Both the position numbers and the translations under genes were made by a program. Source: Eubacterium sp. AF36-5BH (GTDB lineage Bacteria; Bacillota; Clostridia; Lachnospirales; Lachnospiraceae). From it: 64,000 nt of DNA. Below the pieces are notes generated by a model. It did not search any database, was not told where the DNA came from, and saw nothing but the letters and a program-made list of their open reading frames with translations. Of the stretch, positions 1 through 9,131 are shown in pieces; position 1 is the first letter of the stretch, and every line of letters starts with the position of its first letter. The stretch is from NCBI RefSeq assembly GCF_003460505.1, contig NZ_QTVG01000001.1, positions 124,001 to 188,000 on the forward strand, written 5' to 3'.

Positions 1-66
1 TGAAAATTCAGCTTTTAAACCAGTAAACCAATTTTTTAAGCCTGATTTTTTCTTTGCTTCTGCCAT
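1..66 (-). CDS. secE: SecE preprotein translocase subunit (3' end outside window)
   Basis: Only the first 22 codons are inside the window. They read MAEAKKKSGLKNWFTGLK and onward, the Lys-rich cytoplasmic start expected of a small single-span SecE. SecE is the essential clamp subunit of the SecYEG channel in the inner membrane. A strong ribosome site (GGAGGTGGG) precedes the ATG. It follows rpmG by 18 bases, matching the conserved rpmG-secE-nusG order of Firmicutes. The protein is cut by the window edge, so the membrane segment is not visible. Confidence 0.85.
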   Translation of the reverse strand, partial: MAEAKKKSGLKNWFTGLKAEFS

Positions 67-84
67 AATCCCACCTCCAATAGA

Positions 85-234
85 CTATTTTGTTTCTTTG
101 TGTAATGTGTGCTTCTGACAGAATTTACAATACTTCTTTGTTTCAACTCTATCTGGATGTGTTTTCTTATCCTTAGTTGTATTATAATTTCTCTGTTTGC
201 ATTCTGTACATTCTAATGTAATCTTTGTTCTCAT
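85..234 (-). CDS. rpmG: 50S ribosomal protein L33
   Basis: A 49-residue ORF, too short for a usual length cutoff. It begins [20 protein letters not shown] and has two CxxC pairs (LECTEC near residues 9-12 and KYCKFC near 36-39), the zinc-ribbon form of L33. It is a small protein of the large ribosomal subunit. The start is fixed by GGAGGTG seven bases upstream. It lies directly before secE. A sigma-A promoter about 100 bases upstream suggests the rpmG-secE unit starts here. The Cys-containing form is the C+ paralogue, used when zinc is available in bacteria that have both forms; whether a C- copy exists elsewhere cannot be seen. Confidence 0.95.
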   Translation of the reverse strand: MRTKITLECTECKQRNYNTTKDKKTHPDRVETKKYCKFCQKHTLHKETK

Positions 235-335
235 GAGTTTCACCTCCGCTTTATTCTATCCTAAGGGTACTTCTTTGTAATATTTAGCAATAAATTATTG
301 CAAAAAAAAAAGACCCCCTCTTCTCTTGCTACATA

Positions 336-364
336 AATATATCATATCATTTTATTTACGTCAA
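336..364 (-). promoter_or_regulatory. Sigma-A promoter of rpmG-secE
   Basis: Reading the minus strand, TTGACG (359-364) and TATATT (336-341) are separated by exactly 17 bases. The leader to rpmG is about 95 nt and contains a run of ten T residues beside a small AT-rich inverted repeat (GCAATAA/TTATTGC). The region from 235 to 491 has no ORF apart from this leader. Confidence 0.7.
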
Positions 365-491
365 TAAGTTTTTACTTACATTTAGAGAAATTAGTTTTCA
401 GCAAATAATTTTATACTTGTATTCTGCTTACTTACATTCAGAGCATCTTTTTTCAGTTTATATTTTTCCTTTGTTTTTTATCTTCTATTAA

Positions 492-1205
492 TTATTTGTC
501 AATGCCTGTTGCTATGCACATAAAATAAACATCTTTTACACCGGCACTTTTTAGAAGTCTGCTGCATGCGTCCATTGTGCTGCCTGTTGTGTATATGTCA
601 TCTACAAGCAAAACTGATTTCACCCCTTTTAATGTTTCAGGTTTAATTGCAAATGCATTCTTAAGGTTACTGCTTCTTTGACTTCTACTTAATCCTTTCT
701 GAGGTTTCGTATCACTTACTCGTATTAGTGATGTCTTGTCTAAAGTTATATTAGAGTAGTGACTTAAGTATTTTGCAAACTCCTCTGCCTGATTGTATCC
801 TCTCTGTTGCACTTTACCCTTGTACATTGGAATTGGCATAATTCTGTCTATTTTCCATTGTTTTAGTTTGCTCCTATACTTTCTGTTTCCTACATAAGCA
901 AAGAAATCCCCATAACACCTTTTGTTATCATATTTAAATCTGTATAAAGTTAATTTCATTTCTTCTACATATTGAAACACGCAGACGCCTTTGTTAAATT
1001 CATGCTTGGTTTTTGCACAGTCCTGACAATACAATGCATTATTACTTGTTAGCTGCTTACCGCACATTTGACAGGCTGGCGTTTTTACTATTTTAATTTT
1101 ATCCCTACATTCTTTGCATATTCTTTGATTCATTCCTATAACCTGATTGCATATAGGACAAACATTTGGATAAAAAATTTTCTGTATTATTTTTCTATAT
1201 TTCAT
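492..1205 (-). CDS. comF: ComF family protein (phosphoribosyltransferase-like)
   Basis: 237 aa. The N-terminus has a zinc-ribbon-like set of cysteines (CPICNQ, CKEC, CQMCGK, CQDC within residues 16-63). The C-terminal half is a PRTase-fold domain whose PRPP loop reads VLLVDDIYTTGST (about residues 201-213). ComF proteins help pull transforming DNA through the membrane or act in DNA metabolism; the substrate of the PRTase domain is not known. It lies 11 bases downstream of recD2 on the same strand with AAGGGGAAC before the ATG, so the two are probably cotranscribed. No other competence gene is in view. Confidence 0.85.
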   Translation of the reverse strand: MKYRKIIQKIFYPNVCPICNQVIGMNQRICKECRDKIKIVKTPACQMCGKQLTSNNALYCQDCAKTKHEFNKGVCVFQYVEEMKLTLYRFKYDNKRCYGDFFAYVGNRKYRSKLKQWKIDRIMPIPMYKGKVQQRGYNQAEEFAKYLSHYSNITLDKTSLIRVSDTKPQKGLSRSQRSSNLKNAFAIKPETLKGVKSVLLVDDIYTTGSTMDACSRLLKSAGVKDVYFMCIATGIDK

Positions 1206-1216
1206 GTTCCCCTTAT

Positions 1217-3487
1217 TTATTGTTCTTCATTATAATAATTAACAAGCTGCCATTTCAGTCCCGAGTATCTTCTATGCTGATCCTCATTTGCAATCATTGC
1301 CGAAAATGTTTCTTTTCGACCAACAATACAAACACACTTTTTTGCTCTTGTAACACCTGTATATAGAAGATTTCTTGTCATAAGCATTGAGACACCTGAA
1401 ACCAAAGGCATAATAACTGCAGGATACTCGCTACCCTGTGACTTATGAATAGTTATTGCGTACGCAAGTTCTAATTCCTCAGCCTGTTTAGAATCATATA
1501 TAACGTATCTGTCATCATCAAAAACAACTTCCATAGTGTTAGTTGTATTATTAATAGTAGTAATTATTCCCATGTCGCCATTGAAAATTCCAGTTCCACT
1601 ATCATATATTCTTCCACCCTCACTTCGCTGCTCCCATTCAAGCTGATAATTATTTTTTATCTGCATTACCTTGTCGCCTTCTCTAAAAATAATGCCTGCG
1701 ATTTCTCTTTCACGTTTATTTTCATCCTGAGGATTAATGTATTTCTGCAGTTGTTCATTTAAAGAATTTACACCTAAAATTCCACCACGCATAGGTGTCA
1801 AAACCTGTATGTCCATTGGTTTTGCTTCTACATATTGAGGTAATTTAGACATCATAAGACCAATTGTAGCATTTAATGCCATCTGTGCATTTTCTCTTTC
1901 TATATATAAGAAGTCGCCCATGCTATTATCCAACGCTACCTGTTCACCTTTATTAATCTTATGGGCATTGGTTACAATTCCACTTTCCCCTGCCTGTCTG
2001 AAAACTTTTGTAAGTCTTACAACGCTAAATTGTTCCGACTCTATTATATCCCTTAAAACGTTACCCGGACCAACACTTGCAAGCTGATTAATATCACCAA
2101 CAAAAACAACTCTTGTTCCTATTGTTATGGCCTTCAGCAACGCATGCACAAGAAAAGTGTCTACCATAGACATTTCATCAACTATGATTACGTCTGTTTC
2201 CAAAGGATTTTGTTCATTTCTGCCAAATTTTGCATCAATTTCATCTCTGCCTGTTTCCTCTGATGCTCCACCTGAAATTTCCAATAATCTGTGTATTGTC
2301 TTAGCTTCATGACCTGTTGCCTCATTCATTCGTTTTGCTGCTCTTCCTGTTGGTGCCGCAAGACTAACTTCCAACCCATCAGCTTCAAACATTTGTATAA
2401 TGGCATTTATTGTAGTGGTTTTACCTGTACCCGGTCCACCTGTAATAATTGTAATACCATTGTTTTGTGTTTCTATTACAGCTTTTCTTTGCAAATCATC
2501 TAATTCTACTCCTGAAAGTTTTTCAATTGTATCTAACTTAACACCCATTATATAATCATCTTCCGGTGTAGAAATATTTAATTCCAACAACATTCTGGCA
2601 ATATTTAATTCTGTGTAATAGTATGTAGATAGAAATACTGCATCTTTTTCTTCAATATTTTTTAGTATTAATTTTTTCTCTAAAACCAACTCCGTAAAAC
2701 AATTATCCAGTAAATCCATATTATAAGTTCCGTCTGCATTAAGATACTGATCCCTTAAGCCTAACAGATTAATTGTTTTCTCAACTAATTTTTCTTTTGG
2801 TAAATACGTATGTCCTGATAACGATGCATCCGACAGGGCATAGCACATGCCACTTTTAATACGAATAGAAGCATTTACTTCCACACCTGCACGACGTGCA
2901 ATTTCATCTGCCGTTTTAAAACCAATGCCTGATAGGTCATCTGCCAACTTATAAGGATTAGTTTTTATAATGTCATAAACTTTCTGACCATACATTGTGT
3001 AAATCTTATTACTTAATGTAGGACTGATTCCATATCCCTGAAGGAAAATCATAACATCACGCATGTCTTTTTTCTCTTCAACCTGCTCACAAATGTCCAT
3101 TGCTTTTCTTATGGTAATGCCTCTTATCTCTGCAAGTCTTTCAGGTTCTTCTTCTACTATTCTAAGAGTATCCTCGCCAAATTTATCAACTATACGATTA
3201 GCAAGCACTGCACCCAAACCTTTAATTGCACCTGAACCAAGATATTTTTTCAACGACAATTCATCTGTTGCAGGAATTACTTTATAAGAAGTTACTTTAA
3301 TCTGTTCTCCATAAATATCGTGAAAAACTTCTTCTCCCTCTATTTCTAAATATTCACCTTCTAAAATATATCCAAAATTACCAGTGCATTTTATTTCTTT
3401 TTTTCCATAAGATAAAGTTAAAACCGTATAACCATTCTCTTCATTTCTAAAAGTTATGCTTTCTACATATCCACTTAATGATTTCAT
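1217..3487 (-). CDS. recD2: RecD2 ATP-dependent DNA helicase
   Basis: 756 aa, normal length for RecD2 (the RecD-like SF1B 5'-3' helicase of bacteria lacking RecBC). The N-terminal extension carries helix-hairpin-helix-like segments (IKGLGAVLANRIV near 88-100, LSGIGFKTADEI near 185-196). Walker A is GGPGTGKT (350-357) and Walker B is VIIVDEMSMVD (433-443, D437/E438). The C-terminus keeps the UvrD-like motif AITIHKSQGSEYP. The family acts in replication-fork maintenance and mismatch repair. The start is supported by AAAGGAAC just upstream. It is followed by comF. Confidence 0.93.
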   Translation of the reverse strand: MKSLSGYVESITFRNEENGYTVLTLSYGKKEIKCTGNFGYILEGEYLEIEGEEVFHDIYGEQIKVTSYKVIPATDELSLKKYLGSGAIKGLGAVLANRIVDKFGEDTLRIVEEEPERLAEIRGITIRKAMDICEQVEEKKDMRDVMIFLQGYGISPTLSNKIYTMYGQKVYDIIKTNPYKLADDLSGIGFKTADEIARRAGVEVNASIRIKSGMCYALSDASLSGHTYLPKEKLVEKTINLLGLRDQYLNADGTYNMDLLDNCFTELVLEKKLILKNIEEKDAVFLSTYYYTELNIARMLLELNISTPEDDYIMGVKLDTIEKLSGVELDDLQRKAVIETQNNGITIITGGPGTGKTTTINAIIQMFEADGLEVSLAAPTGRAAKRMNEATGHEAKTIHRLLEISGGASEETGRDEIDAKFGRNEQNPLETDVIIVDEMSMVDTFLVHALLKAITIGTRVVFVGDINQLASVGPGNVLRDIIESEQFSVVRLTKVFRQAGESGIVTNAHKINKGEQVALDNSMGDFLYIERENAQMALNATIGLMMSKLPQYVEAKPMDIQVLTPMRGGILGVNSLNEQLQKYINPQDENKREREIAGIIFREGDKVMQIKNNYQLEWEQRSEGGRIYDSGTGIFNGDMGIITTINNTTNTMEVVFDDDRYVIYDSKQAEELELAYAITIHKSQGSEYPAVIMPLVSGVSMLMTRNLLYTGVTRAKKCVCIVGRKETFSAMIANEDQHRRYSGLKWQLVNYYNEEQ

Positions 3488-3507
3488 ATTGTTCCTTTTA
3501 TCAAAAC

Positions 3508-3539
3508 AAGGCTGCCCCTATGTTTCTTTGGACAGCCTT
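3508..3539 (-). terminator. Rho-independent terminator after mbl
   Basis: On the minus strand, AAGGCTGTCC pairs with GGGCAGCCTT (10 bp, one G-U) around an 11-base loop, followed by GTTTTG. It sits between the mbl stop and the recD2 start. The T-run is weak, so partial read-through into recD2 is likely. Confidence 0.6.
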
Positions 3540-3555
3540 TATGTTTAATTTTATT

Positions 3556-4557
3556 TTACTTTATTTTTTCTGCATCTTCTTCGTCAATATATTCTAAATA
3601 CTGACCTGTACCTATGGCTACAGCAGTCATTGGATCTTCCGCTGTCATAGTATTAATACCTGTCTTTGCTTCAATCAACTGATCCAAGCCATGTAATAAA
3701 CAGCCACCACCTGTTAAAACAATCCCTCTTACAGCAATATCTGCTGCAAGTTCCGGAGGTGTCTGTTCAAGCACACGATGCACAGCATCTACAATACTTG
3801 TTGTTACATCGCTAAGAGCTTCTTCTGTTTCCTCTGATGTAACTTCTATTGTTTTTGGAAGTCCTGTAACAAGATTTCGTCCACGCACTTCCATCTTCTT
3901 ATTTTCTGATTTGTTATAGCATGTACCAATTCCAATTTTTATTTCTTCAGCAGTTCTGTCACCGATTAAAAGATTATGTTTCTTTCTCATGTATCTTACA
4001 ATTGCCTCGTCAAAGTCGTCACCGGCAACTTTAACTGATGTACTTACAACTGTACCGCCTAAAGAAATAACAGCAATATCTGTTGTACCTCCACCAATGT
4101 CCACAATCATGTTTCCACATGGCTTCTTTATTTCAATACCAGCTCCAATTGCTGCTGCTAAAGGTTCTTCTACAACGAAAACTTCTCTTGCTCCAGCCTG
4201 AAAAGCCGCATCCTGAACTGCCTTTGTTTCAACTTCTGTTGCACCACTTGGAATACAAACACAAATACGTGGTTTTCTGTATGAACGCTTTCCAACTGAT
4301 TTCTGTATGAAATATCTAATCATTTGTTCAGTAACTGAATAGTCAGAAATTACACCCTGCTTAAGAGGTCTTACTGCAACAATATTGTCAGGTGTACGTC
4401 CAATCATTAATCTTGCTTCTTCACCAACAGCCTTAATCTTTTCTGTATCGCGATCTATAGCCACAACTGATGGTTCTTTTAAAACCACGCCTTTTCCTTT
4501 AATGTAAACAAGTATACTTGCTGTTCCTAAATCTATTCCTATATCTGTATTAAACAT
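3556..4557 (-). CDS. mbl: Mbl, MreB-like actin homologue
   Basis: 333 aa, full length for a bacterial actin. Visible motifs are GIDLGTASILVYIKGKG (N-terminal phosphate loop), MIVDIGGGTTDIAV (phosphate 2) and GIVLTGGGCLLHGLD (adenosine site). The protein forms membrane-bound filaments that guide lateral wall synthesis. The choice of mbl over mreB rests on context: it lies next to spoIIID as in Bacillus subtilis, it has the same length as B. subtilis Mbl, and it has no mreC/mreD beside it. AAGGAGAAC precedes the ATG. The two genes are separated by about 500 bases with a strong terminator, so it is probably transcribed from its own promoter. Confidence 0.85.
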   Translation of the reverse strand: MFNTDIGIDLGTASILVYIKGKGVVLKEPSVVAIDRDTEKIKAVGEEARLMIGRTPDNIVAVRPLKQGVISDYSVTEQMIRYFIQKSVGKRSYRKPRICVCIPSGATEVETKAVQDAAFQAGAREVFVVEEPLAAAIGAGIEIKKPCGNMIVDIGGGTTDIAVISLGGTVVSTSVKVAGDDFDEAIVRYMRKKHNLLIGDRTAEEIKIGIGTCYNKSENKKMEVRGRNLVTGLPKTIEVTSEETEEALSDVTTSIVDAVHRVLEQTPPELAADIAVRGIVLTGGGCLLHGLDQLIEAKTGINTMTAEDPMTAVAIGTGQYLEYIDEEDAEKIK

Positions 4558-4614
4558 TTAGTTCTCCTTTGGTCATTCATTTTTCCATATATAAAATATA
4601 CTTCTATATTTTAG

Positions 4615-4643
4615 AATATCCACACTAAAGTAAAGTATAACAA
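4615..4643 (-). promoter_or_regulatory. Candidate sigma-A promoter of mbl
   Basis: On the minus strand, TTGTTA (4638-4643) and GATATT (4615-4620) are 17 bases apart, about 60 bases before the mbl start. The surrounding 4558-4800 stretch is very AT-rich and shows no ORF, so chance matches are easy. Confidence 0.4.
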
Positions 4644-4841
4644 CTTTTTTTTATAATGTATATGTTTTATTTCCAATTTTAATGGAAAAATCTACACAGT
4701 TTTTCATCAGCATTTTCCGATTTTTTATTATTTTTTATTATTTTCGCCGATTTTCGAGTTTTTTTACATTTTGTTCATATTTTATTCATATTCGTCCCTT
4801 ACTATAACAGAGTACTACCTAGAGTGGTGCACATAGTTTGT

Positions 4842-4950
4842 ATACGTCATACCCTATAATGACGTATTTTAAGTTTTTCATACTCAACCTAGCGGGTGAG
4901 ATTCCCGCTAGGTCCCCCGTAAACAACAGCCATATGCCTAGCATATGGCT
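4842..4950. other. Three consecutive perfect hairpins between mbl and spoIIID
   Basis: Three perfect inverted repeats follow each other. ATACGTCAT/ATGACGTAT spans 4842-4867 (9 bp, loop 8). ACCTAGCGGG/CCCGCTAGGT spans 4887-4913 (10 bp, loop 7). AGCCATATG/CATATGGCT spans 4928-4950 (9 bp, loop 5). The second is GC-rich and unlike its surroundings. With the terminator at 4978-5043 they could form a plus-strand RNA of roughly 200 nt. They could also be the remains of a mobile element. No ORF is present in 4558-5059. I do not recognise an Rfam family here. Confidence 0.5.
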
Positions 4951-4977
4951 TTAATATATTCAACACGTTAACCAAGC

Positions 4978-5043
4978 ACATAAAAAGAAAAACACAGCAA
5001 AAAAGATGCTCCCATACTTTTTGCTGTGTTTTTCTTTTTATGT
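4978..5043. terminator. Bidirectional terminator, 26-bp perfect stem, after spoIIID
   Basis: Left arm 4978-5003 and right arm 5018-5043 are perfect inverse complements over 26 bp, with a 14-base loop. The arms contain CACAGC flanked by A/T tracts, so each strand gets a T-rich tail (GTGTTTTTCTTTTT). On the minus strand it begins 16 bases after the spoIIID stop. On the plus strand it would end any transcript from the structured region to its left. Confidence 0.85.
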
Positions 5044-5059
5044 ATCCTGGGAACCCAAA

Positions 5060-5341
5060 TTAGCGAGAAGCAGCAGATTTATCTTTTAAACTTCTCTCAC
5101 GCTTATATTTCTCTCTTGTTGCAATCCCACCACGTATATGTCTTTCGCATTTATTTTTCTCTAAAATTTTTCTTACTTTAGCTGCTAAAGCAGGATCTAT
5201 TTCTACTAACCGTTCTGATACATCTTTATGCACTGTAGACTTGCTAACTCCAAACTTCTTTGCTGTTTGCCTTACTGTGGCTTTTGCCAAAACCAGATAT
5301 TCTCCTGCAGCCACAGCTCTCTTTGCAATATAATCATTCAT
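5060..5341 (-). CDS. spoIIID: Sporulation transcription factor SpoIIID
   Basis: 93 aa, the usual length. It begins MNDYIAKRAVAAGEYLVLAKATVRQTAKKF and has a clear helix-turn-helix (RQTAKKFGVSKSTVHKDVSERL, about residues 25-46), followed by a basic C-terminal tail. SpoIIID is a small DNA-binding protein that switches mother-cell gene expression on and off after SigE. Its presence implies an endospore program or a recent loss of one. GGGAGAAG precedes the ATG. A SigE-like promoter is visible about 30 bases upstream and the gene ends in a strong terminator, so it looks monocistronic. mbl is the next gene on the same strand. Confidence 0.95.
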   Translation of the reverse strand: MNDYIAKRAVAAGEYLVLAKATVRQTAKKFGVSKSTVHKDVSERLVEIDPALAAKVRKILEKNKCERHIRGGIATREKYKRERSLKDKSAASR

Positions 5342-5370
5342 GGGGCTTCTCCCATATATTCGTTTGTTCT

Positions 5371-5399
5371 ATATTATGATTATTAATTGCAAAATATAA
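5371..5399 (-). promoter_or_regulatory. Candidate SigE promoter of spoIIID
   Basis: On the minus strand, TTATATT (5393-5399) and CATAATAT (5371-5378) are separated by 14 bases. They resemble the SigE pattern (an ATATT-type -35, a CATA-type -10, 13-15 base spacer). SpoIIID of B. subtilis is a SigE-dependent gene. The -10 right half departs from consensus, so this is a candidate only. Confidence 0.4.
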
Positions 5400-5418
5400 C
5401 TAAACCGTTTATTTATTC

Positions 5419-5643
5419 CTACGCAAGCTTGTAGACCACATCTGACTGCTCAGATACTTCTTTGGAATGTGTAACTAGAATTATGCATTTATTCTCTTTA
5501 TGTGCCAATTCCTTAAAGATTTCTATAATCTCTGCCTGAGTTTCCTTGTCTAAATTTCCGGTTGGTTCATCAGCTAAAATAATTTCCGGTCCATAAGACA
5601 ATGTTCTCGCAATAGCAACCCTTTGCTGCTGTCCTCCCGACAA
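5419..5643 (-). pseudogene. C-terminal remnant of an ABC transporter ATPase (LolD/MacB type)
   Basis: About 75 codons matching the last third of a lipoprotein-export or antimicrobial-peptide ABC ATPase: signature LSGGQQQRVAIAR, Walker B IILADEPTGNLD, and H-loop IILVTHSKE. Walker A, the Q-loop and everything before the signature are missing. The reading frame runs into the 3' end of pepP without a start or ribosome site; the apparent start is the TTG coding Leu of LSGG. The C-terminus also stops early at VVYKLA. No permease partner is nearby. It cannot hydrolyse ATP and is best read as a decayed gene left by a deletion that fused it to the pepP end. Confidence 0.8.
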
Positions 5644-5659
5644 TTTTAAAATTCTTCGT

Positions 5660-7501
5660 TTAATGTTTCTCGTTCAATGTTTCAAGCCATTTATTTTCTT
5701 CCGCTGTCAGGTAAGGTTGCAAAGCATCTGTTATTCTTCTGTTATACTCAAAAATAAGTTCCTTTTCTTTTTCTGTGAGCATTGTTTCATCTATTAGTTC
5801 TATATCATAAGGAACTAAAGTTAATGTTTCAAAGCATAAAAATTCTCCAAACTCATTGTTTTCTTTTTCTTTACAAAGAATCAGATTTTCTATTCTTATG
5901 CCAAATTCATTTTCAAGATAAATTCCAGGTTCGTTACTTGTAATCATTCCAGCTTTCATTTCAGGATTTAGTTGCGGATTATTAAGTATTCTATATCTTA
6001 TTCCGTTTGGTGGTTCGTGTACACTTAACAAATAGCCTACACCATGACCTGTTCCATGGTTATAGTCAAGCCCTAAGTCCCAAAGTGGTTTTCTTGCAAG
6101 AATATCAAGAGTTACTCCTGAACTGCCTTTTTTAAATACAGCATCTCCCAGTGCCAAATGGCCTTTCAAAACCGCTGTGTACATTCTTTTCATTTTGTCA
6201 CTAACTTCACCAAGACTAATTGTTCTTGTTATATCAGTTGTGCCTTCTAAATAATGTCCACCAGAATCAATTAAAACAAGTCCTTTGTCTGTAATGGTAT
6301 AATTTGTTTCTTCTGTTGCACTGTAATGAACAATAGCTCCATGGTCGTTGTAACCTACGATGGGTTCAAAACTTGGTTCCACATAACTTTCTGTTTTTGT
6401 TCTAAAATATTCCAGCTTTTCGCCCAACATTACCTCATCCATAGGCTCTTTTCCTACATTGTGTTTTAACCAGTATATAAATTTTGTCATTGCAATTCCA
6501 TCAAGCAAATGTGCTTTTCGAGTATTTTTGATTTCAGTAGAATTTTTTATTGCCTTCATTGTTAGTGCCGGTGACATTCTGTTGTATATCCTATTATTAT
6601 TTTTCAGAGTCTCAATTATTCTGTAATTAGCTGATGACTTATCAAGCCAGACTTTTTTATCTTTTAACTGTTTTAAATCATTATAAATTTCAAAATAATC
6701 TTTTATATTAACTTTATTCTCTTTAAGGTATGACTCTGTTCCTGCTGTCAAACTTTGTTTCTGTATATATAAAGTTACATTATCACCTGTTATAGTTAGA
6801 AAGCTTAAAAATACAGGCGTGCATTTTACATCATTTCCTCTCAAATTAAGTGTCCAAGCAATATTTTCCAAACATGTATCAACTAAAATATCGCAATCAT
6901 TGGCTACTATTTCTTTTTGTATCTTTTTTATTTTTTCCTTTAGCGATTCTCCTGCATATTGTTCCTGTAAAATCCAAACAGACTCATGAGATATTTCAGG
7001 TCTGTCTTTCCATATATCTCCAATTAAATCCAAATCACAAACTACATTAATATTCGGTAGTTTTTCAATGTGTTCTGCAAGGTCAGATGGTATTGTTCTG
7101 CCGTCAAATCCAACTGTCGTCCCCCAGTTTTCTTTATTTTTTTCTCTGGATAATTTATGGCAACTTTCTTTATTTTTTTCTATTGTTTCTCTATTATATT
7201 CTTCAATAAACTGTACAGCTGTAGGTACTCCATTTTCTCCCTGCTTCATAAGTTTATAGCTGTCATTTAGCTGACTTTCAGCCTGAACAAAATATCTTCC
7301 GTCTGTCCATAAATACGCCTTGTTCTTAGTTATTACTGCCGTACCTGCTGACCCTGTAAAGCCGCTTATAAATTCTCTTGTTTTAAAATAGTCTCCTATA
7401 TACTCCGAACCATGAAAATCACAAGTAGGCACAACATAGATGTCTATGTCATGCCTACTCATTTCACTTCTCAGGTCGGAAAGTCTTTTATTTATTGTCA
7501 T
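5660..7501 (-). CDS. pepP: Xaa-Pro aminopeptidase (M24B, APP type)
   Basis: 613 aa from the chosen start, similar in size to eukaryote-like aminopeptidase P with two creatinase-like N domains. The C-terminal pita-bread domain shows the metal ligands: [19 protein letters not shown] (Asp pair), [15 protein letters not shown] (His) and [19 protein letters not shown] (Glu pair). It removes N-terminal residues before proline. A longer in-frame start exists upstream but would overlap ppa by about 100 bases. The start at 7501 ([15 protein letters not shown]) follows GGAGAAAGTC and overlaps the ppa 3' end by 14 bases, suggesting translational coupling. Downstream is the ABC remnant. Confidence 0.9.
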   Translation of the reverse strand: MTINKRLSDLRSEMSRHDIDIYVVPTCDFHGSEYIGDYFKTREFISGFTGSAGTAVITKNKAYLWTDGRYFVQAESQLNDSYKLMKQGENGVPTAVQFIEEYNRETIEKNKESCHKLSREKNKENWGTTVGFDGRTIPSDLAEHIEKLPNINVVCDLDLIGDIWKDRPEISHESVWILQEQYAGESLKEKIKKIQKEIVANDCDILVDTCLENIAWTLNLRGNDVKCTPVFLSFLTITGDNVTLYIQKQSLTAGTESYLKENKVNIKDYFEIYNDLKQLKDKKVWLDKSSANYRIIETLKNNNRIYNRMSPALTMKAIKNSTEIKNTRKAHLLDGIAMTKFIYWLKHNVGKEPMDEVMLGEKLEYFRTKTESYVEPSFEPIVGYNDHGAIVHYSATEETNYTITDKGLVLIDSGGHYLEGTTDITRTISLGEVSDKMKRMYTAVLKGHLALGDAVFKKGSSGVTLDILARKPLWDLGLDYNHGTGHGVGYLLSVHEPPNGIRYRILNNPQLNPEMKAGMITSNEPGIYLENEFGIRIENLILCKEKENNEFGEFLCFETLTLVPYDIELIDETMLTEKEKELIFEYNRRITDALQPYLTAEENKWLETLNEKH

Positions 7502-8036
7502 GACTTTCTCCTTCAAATTCTTCGTTATATAAGTCGATACATTTGCAAATAATCTTTGCCGCATCAATTGGGCCACCAAATTCATCAACTTTTGTTTTCT
7601 TACCTTCTAATGACTTGTAGATGTTAAAGAAGTTTCTAATTTCATCAAAAATATGTGATGGTAACTGTTCAATGTCAGTATAACAATTGTAAGTTGGATC
7701 TCCATATGGGATAGCAATAATCTTGTCGTCCATGTCATCACCATCAATCATATACATTACTCCGATTGGATAACATCTTACAAGTGACATCGGTTCAATA
7801 GGTTCCGAACAAAGCACCAATACGTCAAGTGGATCACCATCTTCATCTAATGTTCTTGGAATAAAACCATAATTGGCAGGGTAATGAACTGATGAATAAA
7901 GTATTCTGTCAAGAATCAGAAGTCCTGTTTCCTTATCTAATTCATATTTTTTCTTGCTTCCTTTTGTAATCTCAATAGTAGCAATAAAATCCGAAGGTGA
8001 AATACGTTCCGGATCAATGTCGTGCATAATGTTCAT
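7488..8036 (-). CDS. ppa: Inorganic pyrophosphatase, family I
   Basis: 182 aa starting [12 protein letters not shown]. It contains the family I signature [12 protein letters not shown] and the ligand-bearing KYELDKETG and [13 protein letters not shown] segments. It hydrolyses pyrophosphate in the cytoplasm and so pulls biosynthetic reactions forward. A start six codons upstream (MQKEED) is possible, but AGGAGGAAGAT lies exactly before the chosen ATG. The 3' end overlaps pepP. It is the first gene of a ppa-pepP pair, since about 125 bases separate it from the transporter gene to its right. Confidence 0.92.
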   Translation of the reverse strand: MNIMHDIDPERISPSDFIATIEITKGSKKKYELDKETGLLILDRILYSSVHYPANYGFIPRTLDEDGDPLDVLVLCSEPIEPMSLVRCYPIGVMYMIDGDDMDDKIIAIPYGDPTYNCYTDIEQLPSHIFDEIRNFFNIYKSLEGKKTKVDEFGGPIDAAKIICKCIDLYNEEFEGESHDNK

Positions 8037-8163
8037 ATCTTCCTCCTTCTGCAATAGCTAAGCATGTATTCTTGCTGTTTGCAACTCTTTATAACATTAT
8101 TAATAATGATTATATTTTATCACAGTAAATTCCATATAAAAAGAGATTTATCCATATATTTCC

Positions 8164-9105
8164 TTACTTATTTTCACGATTTACCACGTAAATTCCTGCA
8201 CACACGAGAATAAGTGCAATTACTGTCTGGATTCCTAACTGGCTCTTCTCCTGCAAAATTATAAATGACAGTACAACGCCAAATAAAGGATTCATAAATT
8301 TATAAGCTGAAATCTTTGATACGTTATTGTATTTAAGTAAGATACTCCAAATTGTATACGCTGCCGCTGAAATGAATCCCATATAGCAAAGAAGTACCCA
8401 GCTATATGGTGCCACACTGTTTAATCTACCTCCTGCTATGAGACCAATTGTTGCCATGACAACGCCACCAAAGAAAAACTGATAGCCACTAAGCATTACA
8501 ACATCGGTAGTCTTTGAAAATCTTTTAATAAAAGCAGACGAAAACGCAGATGATATTGTAGAAATCAAAATAAAGCCTTCACCTAAAAGAGTAAAACTCA
8601 AATCAAAACCATTTCCAACAACATTTACGATTACAATTCCTAAAAATCCTAAAACACTACCTATAATCTTTTTCCCTGTTAATTTTTCCTGTTTAAAAAT
8701 AAGACATGATATAAGTATTGTTATAAAAACCGCCGAACCGTTAATAATGGAAGACTTCACTCCTGTAGTATGAGCAAGTCCTATATAAAACGGCACATAC
8801 TGCAATATTGTCTGAAACACGCTTAACGTTGCTATTTTTCCAGGACTTGATGGCTTGATAAATTTTCTGTTTATTATACTGAAAGTTATTATTACCATTG
8901 CCCCTGCAATTGCAAATCTTGTTCCGGCAAATAAAATCTGAGAAGTTGTCTCTCCACTTTCTATTCTAAAAAATTTGTAACCTAGCTTTATACACGGAAA
9001 GGCCGAGCCCCAAAGCAAACAACATACCCCTGCTAAAAGAATTACTATTGGCGTCCATGATAATTTGATTTGTTTGTTATTCTCCATTGTATTACCGCTT
9101 TGCAT
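8164..9105 (-). CDS. DMT superfamily (EamA) membrane transporter
   Basis: 313 aa with about ten hydrophobic segments in two repeated EamA halves, starting with a short polar N-terminus and LSWTPIVILLAGVCCLLWGSAFP. The LWGSAFP motif after the first span is typical of EamA proteins (drug/metabolite exporters). The substrate cannot be inferred. No ribosome site stands out before the first ATG. The ATG six codons later (MENNKQIK, start 9087) is an equally good start behind a weak AAAGCGG. It is the last gene of a possible greA-WYL-KdpD-DMT unit, 26 bases after the KdpD-like gene. Confidence 0.8.
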   Translation of the reverse strand: MQSGNTMENNKQIKLSWTPIVILLAGVCCLLWGSAFPCIKLGYKFFRIESGETTSQILFAGTRFAIAGAMVIITFSIINRKFIKPSSPGKIATLSVFQTILQYVPFYIGLAHTTGVKSSIINGSAVFITILISCLIFKQEKLTGKKIIGSVLGFLGIVIVNVVGNGFDLSFTLLGEGFILISTISSAFSSAFIKRFSKTTDVVMLSGYQFFFGGVVMATIGLIAGGRLNSVAPYSWVLLCYMGFISAAAYTIWSILLKYNNVSKISAYKFMNPLFGVVLSFIILQEKSQLGIQTVIALILVCAGIYVVNRENK

Positions 9106-9131
9106 AATTTTATTATTTTATCCTTCCGTTC

